DNA from: Blastococcus sp.
Lineage (GTDB): Bacteria; Actinomycetota; Actinomycetes; Mycobacteriales; Geodermatophilaceae
Assembly: GCA_025965695.1 (NCBI GenBank)
Contig: JAOPWM010000309.1
Span: 1 to 38,846, forward strand
Reading direction: 5' to 3'
Length of the DNA stretch: 38,846 nt
Shown: positions 15,494 to 23,037 of the stretch, piece by piece
Numbering within the stretch: position 1 is the first letter of the stretch
How the letters are laid out: each line of letters begins with the position of its first letter
Translations under genes and position numbers: made by a program
The notes under the pieces: generated by a model
What the model was told of the DNA's origin: nothing
Database searches by the model: none
Seen by the model: only the letters and a program-made list of their open reading frames with translations

Positions 15494-16303
15494 TCAGCGT
15501 GGCTCCACGAACAGCGACTGGGTCGAGCGTCCGATCGCTCCCGTCTCGTCGAAGAGGACGGCGTAGCACTGGGCGGCCCCGGTGCCACCGAGCACCGTGG
15601 TGGCGTCCATCCCGAGCCAGTCGCCGCGCGGCGGCCGGTGCAGGGCGACGCTGAGGTCGACGTTGGCGAAGGTCGCGCGGTTCCAGTCCAGCGACGCCGA
15701 GATGCCGCTGGCCGCATCGGTCATCACCAGCAGGTGCTGCAGGGGCGTCATGGGCTCGCCGGCCACCAGTTCGCACTCCGGCCGCGTCCACGCCGACGCC
15801 GGACCGGGGGAGTTGAAGCTGCCCGCGGCGAAGCGCCACTCCAGCGCGCGGTGGTAGGCGACGTCCTCGGTGAAGAAGGCGGCGTCCTCCGGCCGGCTGT
15901 CCTGCGGGCCGGCGGCGGCGGGATGGGCCGGGGACTGCGCCTCGGCGGCGCCGTCCTCCCGGGTGCGTATCCGCCAGGCGGCCAGCCGCATGAGCGGCCG
16001 CTCGTCACCACCCGTGAGAACGGCCTCGACGAGCTCGATCCGGCGGCCGGGGCGGACGACGGACGCGCTGAGCCGGATCGGGCCGACCGGCACCGGCGCG
16101 AAGATGTCGTAGGCCAGCCGGACGGTCTGCCCGCCTTCGATGCCGCTCGCCCGCTCGGCCTCGCGCAGCAGGAGCGCGGCCGGCGGTCCGGCGTGCTGCA
16201 GCCCCGGGTCCCAGGGGCCGATGGTGAGCGCGGTGGCCTCGTAGCCGCCGTGTGTAGGGACGCCGCCGTGTGTAGGGACATAGAGGGATGCGGGCAGCTC
16301 CAT
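15494..16303 (-). CDS. Acyl-CoA thioesterase family protein (double hotdog)
   Basis: A 269-residue TesB-like double-hotdog protein, of the actinobacterial thioesterase family often annotated as acyl-CoA thioesterase. The first hotdog contains ATALTIGPWDPGLQHAGPPAALL and LAYDIFAPVPVGPI; the second contains PLQHLLVMTDAASGISASLDW and NVDLSVALHRPPRGDWLGMD, where the typical Asp/Thr/Gln active-site residues of the family lie. It should hydrolyse an acyl-CoA; chain length is unknown. Near the N-terminus an 18-base direct duplication gives the residue repeat VPTHGG-VPTHGG where relatives have a single turn. It lies alone on the minus strand. Confidence 0.82.
   Translation of the reverse strand: MELPASLYVPTHGGVPTHGGYEATALTIGPWDPGLQHAGPPAALLLREAERASGIEGGQTVRLAYDIFAPVPVGPIRLSASVVRPGRRIELVEAVLTGGDERPLMRLAAWRIRTREDGAAEAQSPAHPAAAGPQDSRPEDAAFFTEDVAYHRALEWRFAAGSFNSPGPASAWTRPECELVAGEPMTPLQHLLVMTDAASGISASLDWNRATFANVDLSVALHRPPRGDWLGMDATTVLGGTGAAQCYAVLFDETGAIGRSTQSLFVEPR
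16244..16279. repeat. 18-bp perfect tandem duplication in the thioesterase gene
   Basis: GCCGCCGTGTGTAGGGAC occurs twice back to back (16244-16261 and 16262-16279). It adds six in-frame residues near the protein N-terminus and is identical in both copies, so it looks recent. Confidence 0.95.
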
Positions 16304-16325
16304 GCCCTGCAGTCTGTCGCGCCGG

Positions 16326-16694
16326 TCAGTCGCCCGAGCGGCGGGTCTGCCAGACCGCCGCCGCCGTCCAGGCCGCCGCGGCGACGGCGATCAGCGACCA
16401 CAGCCAGCGCAGGTCGGCCGATGTGGACAGCAGCAGGAGGACGGCGACCACGAGCACCGCCCCCGCCAGCGGGACGGTGTGAAAGAGCGTGCGCAGGGTG
16501 CCCGGCCCCGGGATGGCGAGGAACACCACCGTGGCGACCACGAGCAGGAGACCGCAAAGTGCGGCGAGGGACGCCGAGGTCACGCCGTACTGGTCCGGCA
16601 GGCCGACCGCACCGAGGGCGAAGGCGACGATCCCGACGGCGAGTCCGAGCAGGGTGCGGCGCCGACGGTCCGACCAGGCCGGCCTGCTCCTCAC
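16326..16694 (-). CDS. Small membrane protein of unknown function
   Basis: A 122-residue protein with an Arg-rich N-terminus (MRSRPAWSDRRRR) and four hydrophobic segments: about residues 15-33, 40-59, 70-87 and 95-113. It ends with a short basic tail (TRRSGD). No enzymatic motif is visible and I do not recognise a family; such four-helix proteins are common in actinobacteria. It lies 22 bases upstream of the thioesterase gene on the same strand, so they may share a transcript. Confidence 0.72.
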   Translation of the reverse strand: MRSRPAWSDRRRRTLLGLAVGIVAFALGAVGLPDQYGVTSASLAALCGLLLVVATVVFLAIPGPGTLRTLFHTVPLAGAVLVVAVLLLLSTSADLRWLWSLIAVAAAAWTAAAVWQTRRSGD

Positions 16695-16721
16695 GGGTCG
16701 AGTGTGCCCGGCCGGGGGCGG

Positions 16722-17291
16722 TCAGCCGTTCTGCCCGTAGGCGGCCCGCAGCAGGCTCCGGACCTCGTCGTCGACGTCGGCCACCGAGAAGAGTTGCACC
16801 CGGTGCGTGGCCGACCCGGGTGCCGTGGTCTGCTGCAGGCGGTCACCGGCCGGCGGATCGGGGAGCCGGAGGCCGAGGTCGATCCGGGTGGCCGTCGCCG
16901 CGGCCACGGCGGCGAACTGCCGGCGCCGGACGAACGGCACGTAGGTTCCGCGGCCTTCGACGACGACGTCGTCCCCGAGGGCGAGGACCGCCTCCCGCAC
17001 CGCGTCGAAGATCGGGCGGAGCGCGGCCTTGGCGCCGGTGTACTGCGCGTCGACGTACTCCTCGACGGTCGGCCACACCCAGCCGGCGTCCCGGGCGGCG
17101 GCGTCGGCGATGGCCCACTGGCTGTTCTGCTTGACATCGTGGACCTCGCGCAGCCAGCGGCGCACCGCGTTCTGGTCGAGCGGGTCGACGCCCGAGGTCG
17201 CGACGAGGGCCACCCATTCCTGCAGCGTGCGGTCGGTGCGCCCGGCCATCGAGTCGGTCACCGCGCTCACCATGTCGTCGGGACTCGGCAC
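16722..17291 (-). CDS. DUF4287/DUF5655 domain protein
   Basis: About 189 residues from the GTG at 17291; the frame remains open to 17330. The N-terminal half (RTLQEWVALVATSGVDPLDQNAVRRWLREVH ... QNSQWAIADAAA, read here in parts) matches DUF4287. The C-terminal half (YTGAKAALRPIFDAVREAVLALG, then VPFVRRRQFAAV and DLGLRLPD) matches the DUF5655 fold, which resembles a DNA-transport/nuclease-associated domain. The biochemical function is not known. It precedes the small membrane protein gene by 27 bases on the same strand. Confidence 0.8.
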   Translation of the reverse strand: MPSPDDMVSAVTDSMAGRTDRTLQEWVALVATSGVDPLDQNAVRRWLREVHDVKQNSQWAIADAAARDAGWVWPTVEEYVDAQYTGAKAALRPIFDAVREAVLALGDDVVVEGRGTYVPFVRRRQFAAVAAATATRIDLGLRLPDPPAGDRLQQTTAPGSATHRVQLFSVADVDDEVRSLLRAAYGQNG

Positions 17292-17495
17292 GCCCGGCAC
17301 GCTAGCCGCCGGCCGGATCCGCGGGGCCACGGTCCACCGGCTACATCGAGGTCACGCTGCGTGGTGCGGCGCCGCGCCACGGCGCGTCGGCCTCCGCCAC
17401 GCCGGTGCTGTGGCCGGGGACACACAGGGTTCTGTCGGTAGCCGTGCGTAGCGTTTGTCACGACGGCGGTGCCGTCGGCAGGGCTGGGGGCAGGC

Positions 17496-17942
17496 ATGGT
17501 TCGGGCGCATGAGCGGGACACCTCTCGACGGTTGGGGCGTGCCTCCGGGGGACGTCGTCCCTGGTGGGTGGCACATCCGGTGGCCTGTCGTCCTGCCTCC
17601 GGGCTGGACTGGGAATCGTCGGGCAGCCGCGCCGTCGTGCTGGTCCGCGGGGACCTCGACGGCCTGAGCGCCCTGCAGCTGGAGTCGTTCCTGGCCGGCC
17701 GACCCCTGGTCGGCTGCCGTGACCTGGAGATCGACCTGTCGGGGGTCCCCTCGATGGGCTCGATCGGGGTTTCCACGCTGCTCGGTGTCCGGCGCTGGGC
17801 CCTCCAGCGGGGCATCGCGCTGCGCCTGCGGGGCGTCCAGCCGTCGGTCTGGCGGGTCTTCGAACTGGCGGGCCTGGATCAGCTGTTCACCGCGGCCGGC
17901 GAGCCGCCCGCCGCCCCCGCGCAGGAACTCGCGCTCTTCTGA
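17496..17942 (+). CDS. STAS-domain protein (anti-sigma factor antagonist-like)
   Basis: A 148-residue protein with a non-conserved basic N-terminus of about 45 residues and a C-terminal STAS domain (AVVLVRGDLDGLSALQLESFLAG, LEIDLSGVPSMGSIGVSTLLGVRRWA). STAS proteins such as SpoIIAA/RsbV bind anti-sigma kinases and are controlled by phosphorylation of a Ser in the DxSGVxxMGSxG loop; here the loop reads DLSGVPSMGSIG with candidate serines. No kinase gene is adjacent. The ATG at 17496 has GGGGGCAGG just upstream; an in-frame GTG at 17469 is the alternative. Confidence 0.78.
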   Translation: MVRAHERDTSRRLGRASGGRRPWWVAHPVACRPASGLDWESSGSRAVVLVRGDLDGLSALQLESFLAGRPLVGCRDLEIDLSGVPSMGSIGVSTLLGVRRWALQRGIALRLRGVQPSVWRVFELAGLDQLFTAAGEPPAAPAQELALF

Positions 17943-17985
17943 TCCGCCCGGCCGCCCCGTAGGGGGTTCGGCAGCTGTTGGGGAC

Positions 17986-17998
17986 TACGTTCCCGGCG
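17986..17998 (+). promoter_or_regulatory. Possible leaderless promoter of the EamA transporter gene
   Basis: TACGTT at 17986-17991 resembles a -10 box and places the transcription start exactly on the GTG at 17998. There is no Shine-Dalgarno sequence. The arrangement mirrors that at 4130-4142. Confidence 0.35.
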
Positions 17999-18963
17999 TG
18001 ACCCGTGTCGCCCGCCCTGCAGCCGGCTACGCCCTGACGCTGGCTTCGGCCGGCCTCTTCGCCGTCAACGGCACGGTCTCCACGCTCGCGCTGCGGGCGG
18101 GCATCCCGGCGACCCGGCTCACCGCTCTGCGCTGCACCGGCGCGGCCGTGTGCCTGCTGGCCCTCCTGGCGGTCGTCGCCCCCCGCCGGCTGCGGATCGC
18201 CTGGCGGGAGGTCCCCTTCCTGGCGGTGTTCGGCGTCGTGGGGGTCGCGCTCACCCAGTTCCTGTACTACGTCGCCATCGGCCGGATGCCGGTCGGGATC
18301 GCGCTGGTCTTCGAGATGACCGCGCCGGTCTTCATCGCGCTCTACGTCTGGCTGGTGCGCCGGGAGAAGGTGCGCAGCCGGCTCTGGCTGGCCCTGTTGC
18401 TCTCGCTGTCCGGGCTGGTGCTGGTCGCCGAGATCTGGCAGGACGGCGGGTCGCTGGACCCGGTCGGCCTGGGCGCGGCGTTGATCGCGGCGCTCTGCCT
18501 GGCCACGTATTACCTGATGGGGGAGCGCGGCACCGTCACCCGCGACCCGGTGGCGCTCACCTGCTGGAGCTTCGTGGCCGCCGCGCTGTTCTGGGCCGCG
18601 GCAGCGCCGTGGTGGCAGTTCGACGCGGGGACGCTGGCCGAGCGGGTGCCGGTGTCGGCCGGCTCGCTGCAGCTGCCGCTCTGGGTGCTGGTGGCCTGGA
18701 TCGTCGTCCTCGGCGCGATCGTGCCGTTCTGGCTGTCGATCTCCGCGCTCCGCCACCTCCCCCCGACCGCCGCGGGGCTCGTCGCAACCGTGGAGCCGGT
18801 GTTCGCCTCGATCGTGGCGTGGCTGTGGCTCGAGCAGGTGCTCGCCGCCTGGCAGGTGGCCGGCGGTGTCGTCGTCCTCACCGGGATCGTGCTGGCCCAG
18901 ACCGCCCGGGCGACGCCGGTGCCGACGTCCCTGCCCGAGACCCCCGCCGCACTCTCGAGCTGA
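17998..18963 (+). CDS. EamA-family (DMT superfamily) transporter
   Basis: A 321-residue membrane protein with ten predicted helices in two repeated EamA halves, typical of RhaT/YdcZ-like drug-metabolite exporters. Motifs include GLFAVNGTVSTLALRAGIPA in helix 1, VALTQFLYYVAIGRMPVGIALVFE in the first half, and the second-half counterpart PFWLSISALRHLPPTAAGLVATVEPVFASIVAWLWL. It probably exports amino acids or other small metabolites. It follows the STAS gene by 55 bases but seems to have its own leaderless promoter. Confidence 0.87.
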   Translation: MTRVARPAAGYALTLASAGLFAVNGTVSTLALRAGIPATRLTALRCTGAAVCLLALLAVVAPRRLRIAWREVPFLAVFGVVGVALTQFLYYVAIGRMPVGIALVFEMTAPVFIALYVWLVRREKVRSRLWLALLLSLSGLVLVAEIWQDGGSLDPVGLGAALIAALCLATYYLMGERGTVTRDPVALTCWSFVAAALFWAAAAPWWQFDAGTLAERVPVSAGSLQLPLWVLVAWIVVLGAIVPFWLSISALRHLPPTAAGLVATVEPVFASIVAWLWLEQVLAAWQVAGGVVVLTGIVLAQTARATPVPTSLPETPAALSS

Positions 18964-18996
18964 TCGCCGGGGCCGTCAGCACAGCCGCCGGGCCGC

Positions 18997-19491
18997 TCAG
19001 ACGGGGAGGACCGATTCGATCGCGGCGCGGACCTCGGGTGCGTCCGGCTCGGTCGTCGGGCGGAACCGGCCCACCACGTCGCCGGCGGGGCTGAGCAGGA
19101 ACTTCTCGAAGTTCCACTGGACGTCGCCGGACTCGCCCGCGGCGTCCGGCGTCGCGGTCAACCGCTGGTAGAGCGGGTGCGCGCCGGCGCCGTTCACCTC
19201 GACCTTGTCCGTCATCGGGAACGTGACGCCGTAGGTCGCGGAGCAGAACTCGGCGATCTCCTCGGCGGTGCCCGGCTCCTGGCCCATGAACTGGTTGCAC
19301 GGCACTCCGACGACGGTGAACCCTCGGCCCGCGTACTCCTTCTGCATCGCCTCGAGCGCGCCGTACTGCGGCGTGAGCCCACATTTGCTGGCAACGTTGA
19401 CGATGAGGGCGGCGCGGCCGCTGGTCAGTGCGCCGAGCGTGGTCGGCTCGCCGTCCAGCGTCGTGAGGGGCAGGTCCAGGAGATCGCTCAT
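18997..19491 (-). CDS. Glutathione peroxidase family thiol peroxidase
   Basis: A 164-residue enzyme that reduces peroxides. The peroxidatic residue is Cys37 in NVASKCGLTPQY (the position used by selenocysteine in animals). GVPCNQFMGQEPG carries the conserved Cys65 and Gln71, and WNFEKFLL has the Trp/Asn of the catalytic tetrad. In actinobacteria such proteins usually depend on thioredoxin or mycothiol systems rather than glutathione. I take the ATG at 19491 (MSDLLDLPLTTLDG), where the family starts; the frame is open to 19587. It is convergent with the EamA gene. Confidence 0.92.
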   Translation of the reverse strand: MSDLLDLPLTTLDGEPTTLGALTSGRAALIVNVASKCGLTPQYGALEAMQKEYAGRGFTVVGVPCNQFMGQEPGTAEEIAEFCSATYGVTFPMTDKVEVNGAGAHPLYQRLTATPDAAGESGDVQWNFEKFLLSPAGDVVGRFRPTTEPDAPEVRAAIESVLPV

Positions 19492-19560
19492 GGTCTCGGG
19501 AGCGTCGCGACGGCGCAACTCATTCCACCGCACCGTCCCGCCCCGACGTACATCCCACGG

Positions 19561-19598
19561 GCTCGTGCTCTGAGTGCCCCTGCACACAGAGCACGAGC
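19561..19598. terminator. Strong 17-bp hairpin (terminator or palindromic element)
   Basis: Arms 19561-19577 and 19582-19598 pair at 16 of 17 positions around a 4-base loop (CCCT). On the minus strand it lies 27 bases after the stop of the DUF2237 gene and ahead of the peroxidase start, so it fits as terminator. It has no T-run, like the palindromes at 2824 and 9779. Confidence 0.75.
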
Positions 19599-19624
19599 TT
19601 GCAGAGACACGTCAGGGGCCGGCG

Positions 19625-20029
19625 TCACTCCAGGCCGCTGATGTCGTCCGGGACGTCGACCGCGTTCTGGCGCAGCGCCTCCATCGGCACGATCTCGAGA
19701 GCCCGGGCATGGGTGGCGGCCAGGACGACGCCCGCGGCCGCGCCCGCCTGGTAGGCCTGGAGCCAGCGCGCGGCGACGACGCACCAGCGGTCGCCGGGCC
19801 GGAGGCCGGGAAAGCCGTACTCCGGACGGGGGGTCGACAGGTCGTTGCCGAGGTCGCGCTGCAGGGCCAGGAACTCGGCCGAGACGACCGCACAGACGGT
19901 GTGCGAGCCGAGGTCCTCGGGACCGGTCCTGCAGCGCCCGTCCCGGTAGAAGCCGGTCATGGGATCGATGCCGCAGGGCTGCAGGGGGCCGCCCAGCACG
20001 TTGAGCTCGGCCTGGGGATCGGGCTGCAC
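19625..20029 (-). CDS. DUF2237 family protein
   Basis: A 134-residue protein of the DUF2237 family. Signatures are NVLGGPLQPCGIDPMTGFYRDG, RTGPEDLGSHTVCAVVSAEF, GNDLSTPRPEYGFPGLRPGD and RWCVVAARWLQA. The fold is related to ClpP-adaptor-like small domains but no activity is established. Three conserved cysteines (in LQPCG, HTVCAV and RWCVV) are present. The GTG at 20029 has AGGAG seven bases upstream; the frame is open further but the extra sequence is unlike the family. It is divergent from the acetoacetyl-CoA synthetase gene with 67 bases between starts, which must hold both promoters. Confidence 0.87.
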   Translation of the reverse strand: MQPDPQAELNVLGGPLQPCGIDPMTGFYRDGRCRTGPEDLGSHTVCAVVSAEFLALQRDLGNDLSTPRPEYGFPGLRPGDRWCVVAARWLQAYQAGAAAGVVLAATHARALEIVPMEALRQNAVDVPDDISGLE

Positions 20030-20096
20030 GGTGAGCTCCTGCGCTGGTCGTCGGCGTGCCGTGGTCGGCGTCGGCACAGAATGGCATGGTGCGGGA

Positions 20097-22079
20097 GTGA
20101 GTGATCGCCCTGACGAGCTCTGGCGGCCGACCCCAGAGAGCATCCGTGCCACCCGCGTAGCCGCCTTCGCCGGCTGGGTCGAGGAGCGACGCGGCCTCTC
20201 CTTCGGCGATCCGACCGACTACGACACGCTGTGGCGTTGGTCGGTCGACCACCTCGACCAGTTCTGGGGCGACCTCGCCACCTGGACCGGGGTGCTGCCC
20301 GACGTCCCCGACGACGAGGTGCTGACCGACCGCGGCATGCCGGGTGCGGTCTGGTTCTCCGGCACGACGATCAACTACGCCGAGCAGGCCTTCCGCAATG
20401 CCTCCGACGACCACCCCGCGCTGATCGCGGTGGCCGAGGGCGCCGAACCGGTGGAGATGTCCTGGGCATCGCTGCGCGGCCAGGTCGGCGCGTTCGCCGC
20501 GACGCTGCGCCGGCTCGGGGTGCAGCGCGGCGACCGGGTGGCCGGGTACCTGCCCAACGTGCCCGAGGCGGTGATCGCCTTCCTCGCGGCGGCGTCCATC
20601 GGCGCCGTCTGGTCCTCCTGCGCGCCCGACTTCGGCAGCCGCGCCGTCCTCGACCGATTCGCCCAGATCGAGCCCACCGTGCTGGTCGCCGTCGACGGCT
20701 ACCGGTTCAACGGCAAGGACTACGACCGCCGGGACGTCGTCGCCGAACTCCGGGCCTCGCTGCCGACCGTGCGGACGACGATCGCCGTCCCCCGGCTCTT
20801 CCCGGACGAGGTGCCCGACGGCGTGCTCCCGTGGTCCGAGGCGGTCGCCGACGAGCAGCAGCCGCACTTCGAGGCCCTGCCGTTCGACCACCCGCTGTGG
20901 ATCGTCTACTCCTCCGGGACCACCGGGCTGCCCAAGGGGATCGTGCACGGCCACGGCGGAGTGGTGCTCGAGCAGCGCAAGGCGGCGGACCTGCACATGG
21001 ACGTCGGCGTCGGCGACCGCTTCTTCTGGTACGCCTCCACGGCCTGGATCATGTGGAACATCGCGACCTCGGTGCTGCTGTCCGGCGCGACGCTGATCGT
21101 CTACGACGGTGCCCCCGCGTATCCGTCGGTCGACGCCCAGTTCGCGCTGGCCGCCCGCACGGGGATGACCTACCTCGGTACCAGCGCCGGTTACCTGTCC
21201 GCATGCGAGAAGGCGGGGATCCGGCCGGGCGAGATGCAGGACCTGTCGGCCCTGCGGAGCATCGGCTCGACCGGCTCGCCCCTGCCGGCATCGGCCTTCC
21301 ACTGGGTCTACGACGCGGTGCGCCCCGACGTGCTGCTCGGCTCGCTGTCCGGCGGCACGGACGTCGCGACCGGCTTCATCGGGAGCTCGCCGCTGCTCCC
21401 CGTGACGGCGGGCGAGCTGCAACGGCCCAACCTGGGCGTGGCGGCCGCCTCCTGGAACGAGGACGGGCAGCCGGTCGTGTGCGAGCTCGGCGAGCTGGTG
21501 ATCACCGAGCCGATGCCGTCGATGCCGCTGTACTTCTGGAACGACCCCGACGGCACCCGCTACCGGGAGGCGTACTTCGAGCCGTGGCCCGGGGTCTGGC
21601 GGCACGGCGACTGGCTGGAGATCACCGACCGCGGCACCTGCATCATCACCGGGCGGTCGGACTCGACGCTGAACCGTGGCGGGGTGCGCATGGGGACGGC
21701 GGACATCTATGCGGCCGTCGAGTCCATCCCGGCCGTCCTCGACTGCGTCGTGCTCGGGGTGGAGCAGCCCGACGGCGGCTACTGGATGCCGCTGTTCGTG
21801 CAGCTGGCGCCCGGCGAGCAGCTCACCGACGAACTGGTCGGCACGATCCGGACGGCGATCCGCGAGCAGGCCAGCCCGCGGCACGTGCCCGACGAGATCA
21901 TCGCCGTCCCCGGCGTCCCGCACACCCGGACGGGCAAGCGGCTGGAGGTACCGCTCAAGCGGCTGTTCCAGGGGGCGGACCCGGCCAAGGCGGTCGGTCT
22001 CGGCACGGTGGACGATCCAGCCGCAGTCGACTACTACGCGCGACTGGCGCGGGAAAGAGCCGCGCGCTCGTTGCAGTGA
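20097..22079 (+). CDS. Acetoacetyl-CoA synthetase
   Basis: A 660-residue adenylate-forming enzyme that activates acetoacetate to acetoacetyl-CoA with ATP. The length and the N-terminal domain (ELWRPTPESIRATRVAAF, WSVDHLDQFWGDLATW) match acetoacetyl-CoA synthetases rather than acetyl-CoA synthetases. The AMP-binding core includes VYSSGTTGLPKGIVHGHGG, the YFWNDPDGTRYREAYFEPWPG segment, HGDWLEITDRGT, and GRSDSTLNRGGVRMGTADIY. The C-terminal GKRLEVPLKRLFQG contains the Lys of the A10 motif, the acetylation site known in relatives. It follows a divergent promoter region and is the last ordinary metabolic gene before the peptide cassettes. Confidence 0.93.
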   Translation: MSDRPDELWRPTPESIRATRVAAFAGWVEERRGLSFGDPTDYDTLWRWSVDHLDQFWGDLATWTGVLPDVPDDEVLTDRGMPGAVWFSGTTINYAEQAFRNASDDHPALIAVAEGAEPVEMSWASLRGQVGAFAATLRRLGVQRGDRVAGYLPNVPEAVIAFLAAASIGAVWSSCAPDFGSRAVLDRFAQIEPTVLVAVDGYRFNGKDYDRRDVVAELRASLPTVRTTIAVPRLFPDEVPDGVLPWSEAVADEQQPHFEALPFDHPLWIVYSSGTTGLPKGIVHGHGGVVLEQRKAADLHMDVGVGDRFFWYASTAWIMWNIATSVLLSGATLIVYDGAPAYPSVDAQFALAARTGMTYLGTSAGYLSACEKAGIRPGEMQDLSALRSIGSTGSPLPASAFHWVYDAVRPDVLLGSLSGGTDVATGFIGSSPLLPVTAGELQRPNLGVAAASWNEDGQPVVCELGELVITEPMPSMPLYFWNDPDGTRYREAYFEPWPGVWRHGDWLEITDRGTCIITGRSDSTLNRGGVRMGTADIYAAVESIPAVLDCVVLGVEQPDGGYWMPLFVQLAPGEQLTDELVGTIRTAIREQASPRHVPDEIIAVPGVPHTRTGKRLEVPLKRLFQGADPAKAVGLGTVDDPAAVDYYARLARERAARSLQ

Positions 22080-22372
22080 CGGTCGGCCGCGGCCGCCGAT
22101 CCTGCTGAGCACCCCGTGCGGCAGGAACCGCCGGCGACTCCTGCGCCGTTGCTGCGACAGGGACGAAGGTCCTGGGTGCCGAAAACGGAACCGATCCGTC
22201 CGCTAGCAGGTTGTGAGCGGCGCGCGTATGAGACGTTCCTGTACCGATCTCACTCACATCTTCGTGGCTTTTCTGCTTGCCGCCTGGCGAAAGCCTGTCA
22301 ATCCTTGGCCCCGCGCCGGAGGAGGTGATGAGTCCAGCATTTGGGGATCGCGCGCATGGGGTGGTGACGGAT

Positions 22373-22388
22373 CTCGGTCGGGACCGAG
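22373..22388. promoter_or_regulatory. 16-bp palindrome, possible operator
   Basis: CTCGGTC and GACCGAG flank two G bases. It sits eight bases before the 21-base word shared between both cassette leaders. A repressor or activator dimer could bind here; the binding protein is unknown. Confidence 0.4.
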
Positions 22389-22395
22389 TCGCAAC

Positions 22396-22416
22396 GATCG
22401 ACCGCCACCGACCGCG
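22396..22416 (+). promoter_or_regulatory. Leader motif shared by both peptide cassettes (copy 1)
   Basis: A 21-base word starting GATCGACCG, matching 18 of 21 positions with 29085-29105 in the second leader. It ends 380 bases before the start of peptide 1. It is a candidate common control site, though one match of this size in GC-rich DNA is weak evidence. Confidence 0.35.
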
Positions 22417-22796
22417 CTGCCTCGTCTTTCTTTCCGTCGCAACGCAATGGGATCTCTCGCTCGGTGTGTCGTTGCTTTTCACCTGCAATCAACCGTCCTC
22501 GACATGCCGTGCGAATGATGCTGTGAGGCCGCCTCGCTGATGACCATGGGGGACACGGACATACCGGTGGCGGTCGCGCCGCCGAACGGGTCCCCCGTAT
22601 CGCGTCGCGAGACGAGTCTTGGAGCACTTTGTCGACTCGTGCGGAATCTCTGGCCTCCAGACCGGTTCTGCGCGCTACCGGGAACCACAGAGCAGGCGCG
22701 ATCGACCGCACGGTCGCGTGAACGAACTCGATGCGGAAAGGCTCACGGGGGACACGGGGGAGCAGTGCCCACTGAAATCCGAGAGGGAGGAAGACC

Positions 22797-22931
22797 ATGT
22801 CGCAGAGCAGTGACAAGTGGCACGACGACGGCTGGCACAAGGACGACAAGGACAAGGGCTGGCACAAGTGGCACGACGACGGCTGGCACAAGTGGCACGA
22901 CGACAAGGGCTGGCACAAGTGGCACAAGTGA
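22797..22931 (+). CDS. Trp/His-rich repeat peptide, putative modified-peptide precursor 1
   Basis: A 44-residue peptide whose ATG has the strong box GGGAGGA five bases upstream. It has eight Trp (residues 8, 13, 22, 25, 30, 33, 39, 42), and every Trp is followed by His. The rest is almost only Asp (10), Lys (9) and Gly (4); there is no Cys, Thr, Pro, Val, Leu or Ile. From residue 7 it consists of two 17-residue repeats (7-23 and 24-40, identical at 14 positions) plus a partial third, KWHK. Only MSQSSD precedes the repeats, so any leader is very short. A 17-bp hairpin follows, then genes for an ABC exporter and a flavin hydroxylase. I infer a ribosomally made precursor whose indoles are oxidised before export. 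Alternatives are a metal-binding (His) peptide or a structural peptide. Function is unproven; that the gene is real is supported by the ribosome site, the repeats and the parallel in cassette 2. Confidence 0.82.
   Translation: MSQSSDKWHDDGWHKDDKDKGWHKWHDDGWHKWHDDKGWHKWHK
22815..22916 (+). repeat. Two 51-bp tandem repeats within peptide gene 1
   Basis: Units 22815-22865 and 22866-22916 (17 codons each). Codons 7-15 and 24-32 are identical at DNA level over 27 bases, and codons 19-26 and 36-43 over 24 bases. A partial third unit follows. The period is a multiple of three, so unit gain or loss keeps the frame, allowing the peptide to grow by whole Trp-His blocks. Confidence 0.9.
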
Positions 22932-22963
22932 CACCTGCGTAGCCACGGCCGAACATGTCCGGC

Positions 22964-23001
22964 GGTCGGCCCTCCGCGCCGGGAGGCGCGGGGGGCCGAC
23001 C
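22964..23001 (+). terminator. 17-bp hairpin between peptide 1 and its exporter (attenuator)
   Basis: Arms 22964-22980 and 22985-23001 form 16 Watson-Crick pairs and one G-U pair around GGGA. It begins 32 bases after the peptide stop and ends 36 bases before the exporter start. The same structure with the same core words (GGCCCTCCG, GCGCGGGGGG) stands at the matching place in cassette 2. A hairpin after a precursor-peptide gene is a familiar way to make more peptide mRNA than enzyme mRNA. Confidence 0.8.
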
Positions 23002-23037
23002 TCGGACGGCCAGTCCACCGACGAATGAGGTTTACCC

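Larger units (their letters stand above)
22080..22796 (+). other. Gene-free leader region of peptide cassette 1
   Basis: About 700 bases without a supported gene, with lower GC than its surroundings near 22200-22550, suggesting promoters. It holds a 16-base palindrome (22373-22388), a 21-base word shared with the leader of cassette 2 (22396-22416), and a CGACCG-CA-CGGTCG palindrome (22703-22716). A 70-codon frame, 22328-22540, has a GGAGG box five bases ahead of its ATG, but its sequence looks non-coding and it has no counterpart in cassette 2. A long regulated 5' leader for the peptide gene is my reading. Confidence 0.5.

Noticed and set aside
19488-22112. 874-codon open frame on the minus strand
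   Set aside because: It is antisense to acetoacetyl-CoA synthetase, Arg/Gly/Val-rich with no domain, and arises from GC-rich codon bias. Its far end only covers the peroxidase start and DUF2237 region out of frame.
22328-22540. 70-codon frame with GGAGG upstream in the leader of cassette 1
   Set aside because: The ribosome box is good, but the protein looks random, ends without motif and has no counterpart in cassette 2. Kept only as a note in the leader.
22815-22928. CRISPR-like or satellite reading of the repeats in peptide gene 1
   Set aside because: The units are directly adjacent, in frame, with no spacers and no cas genes; they are coding repeats.
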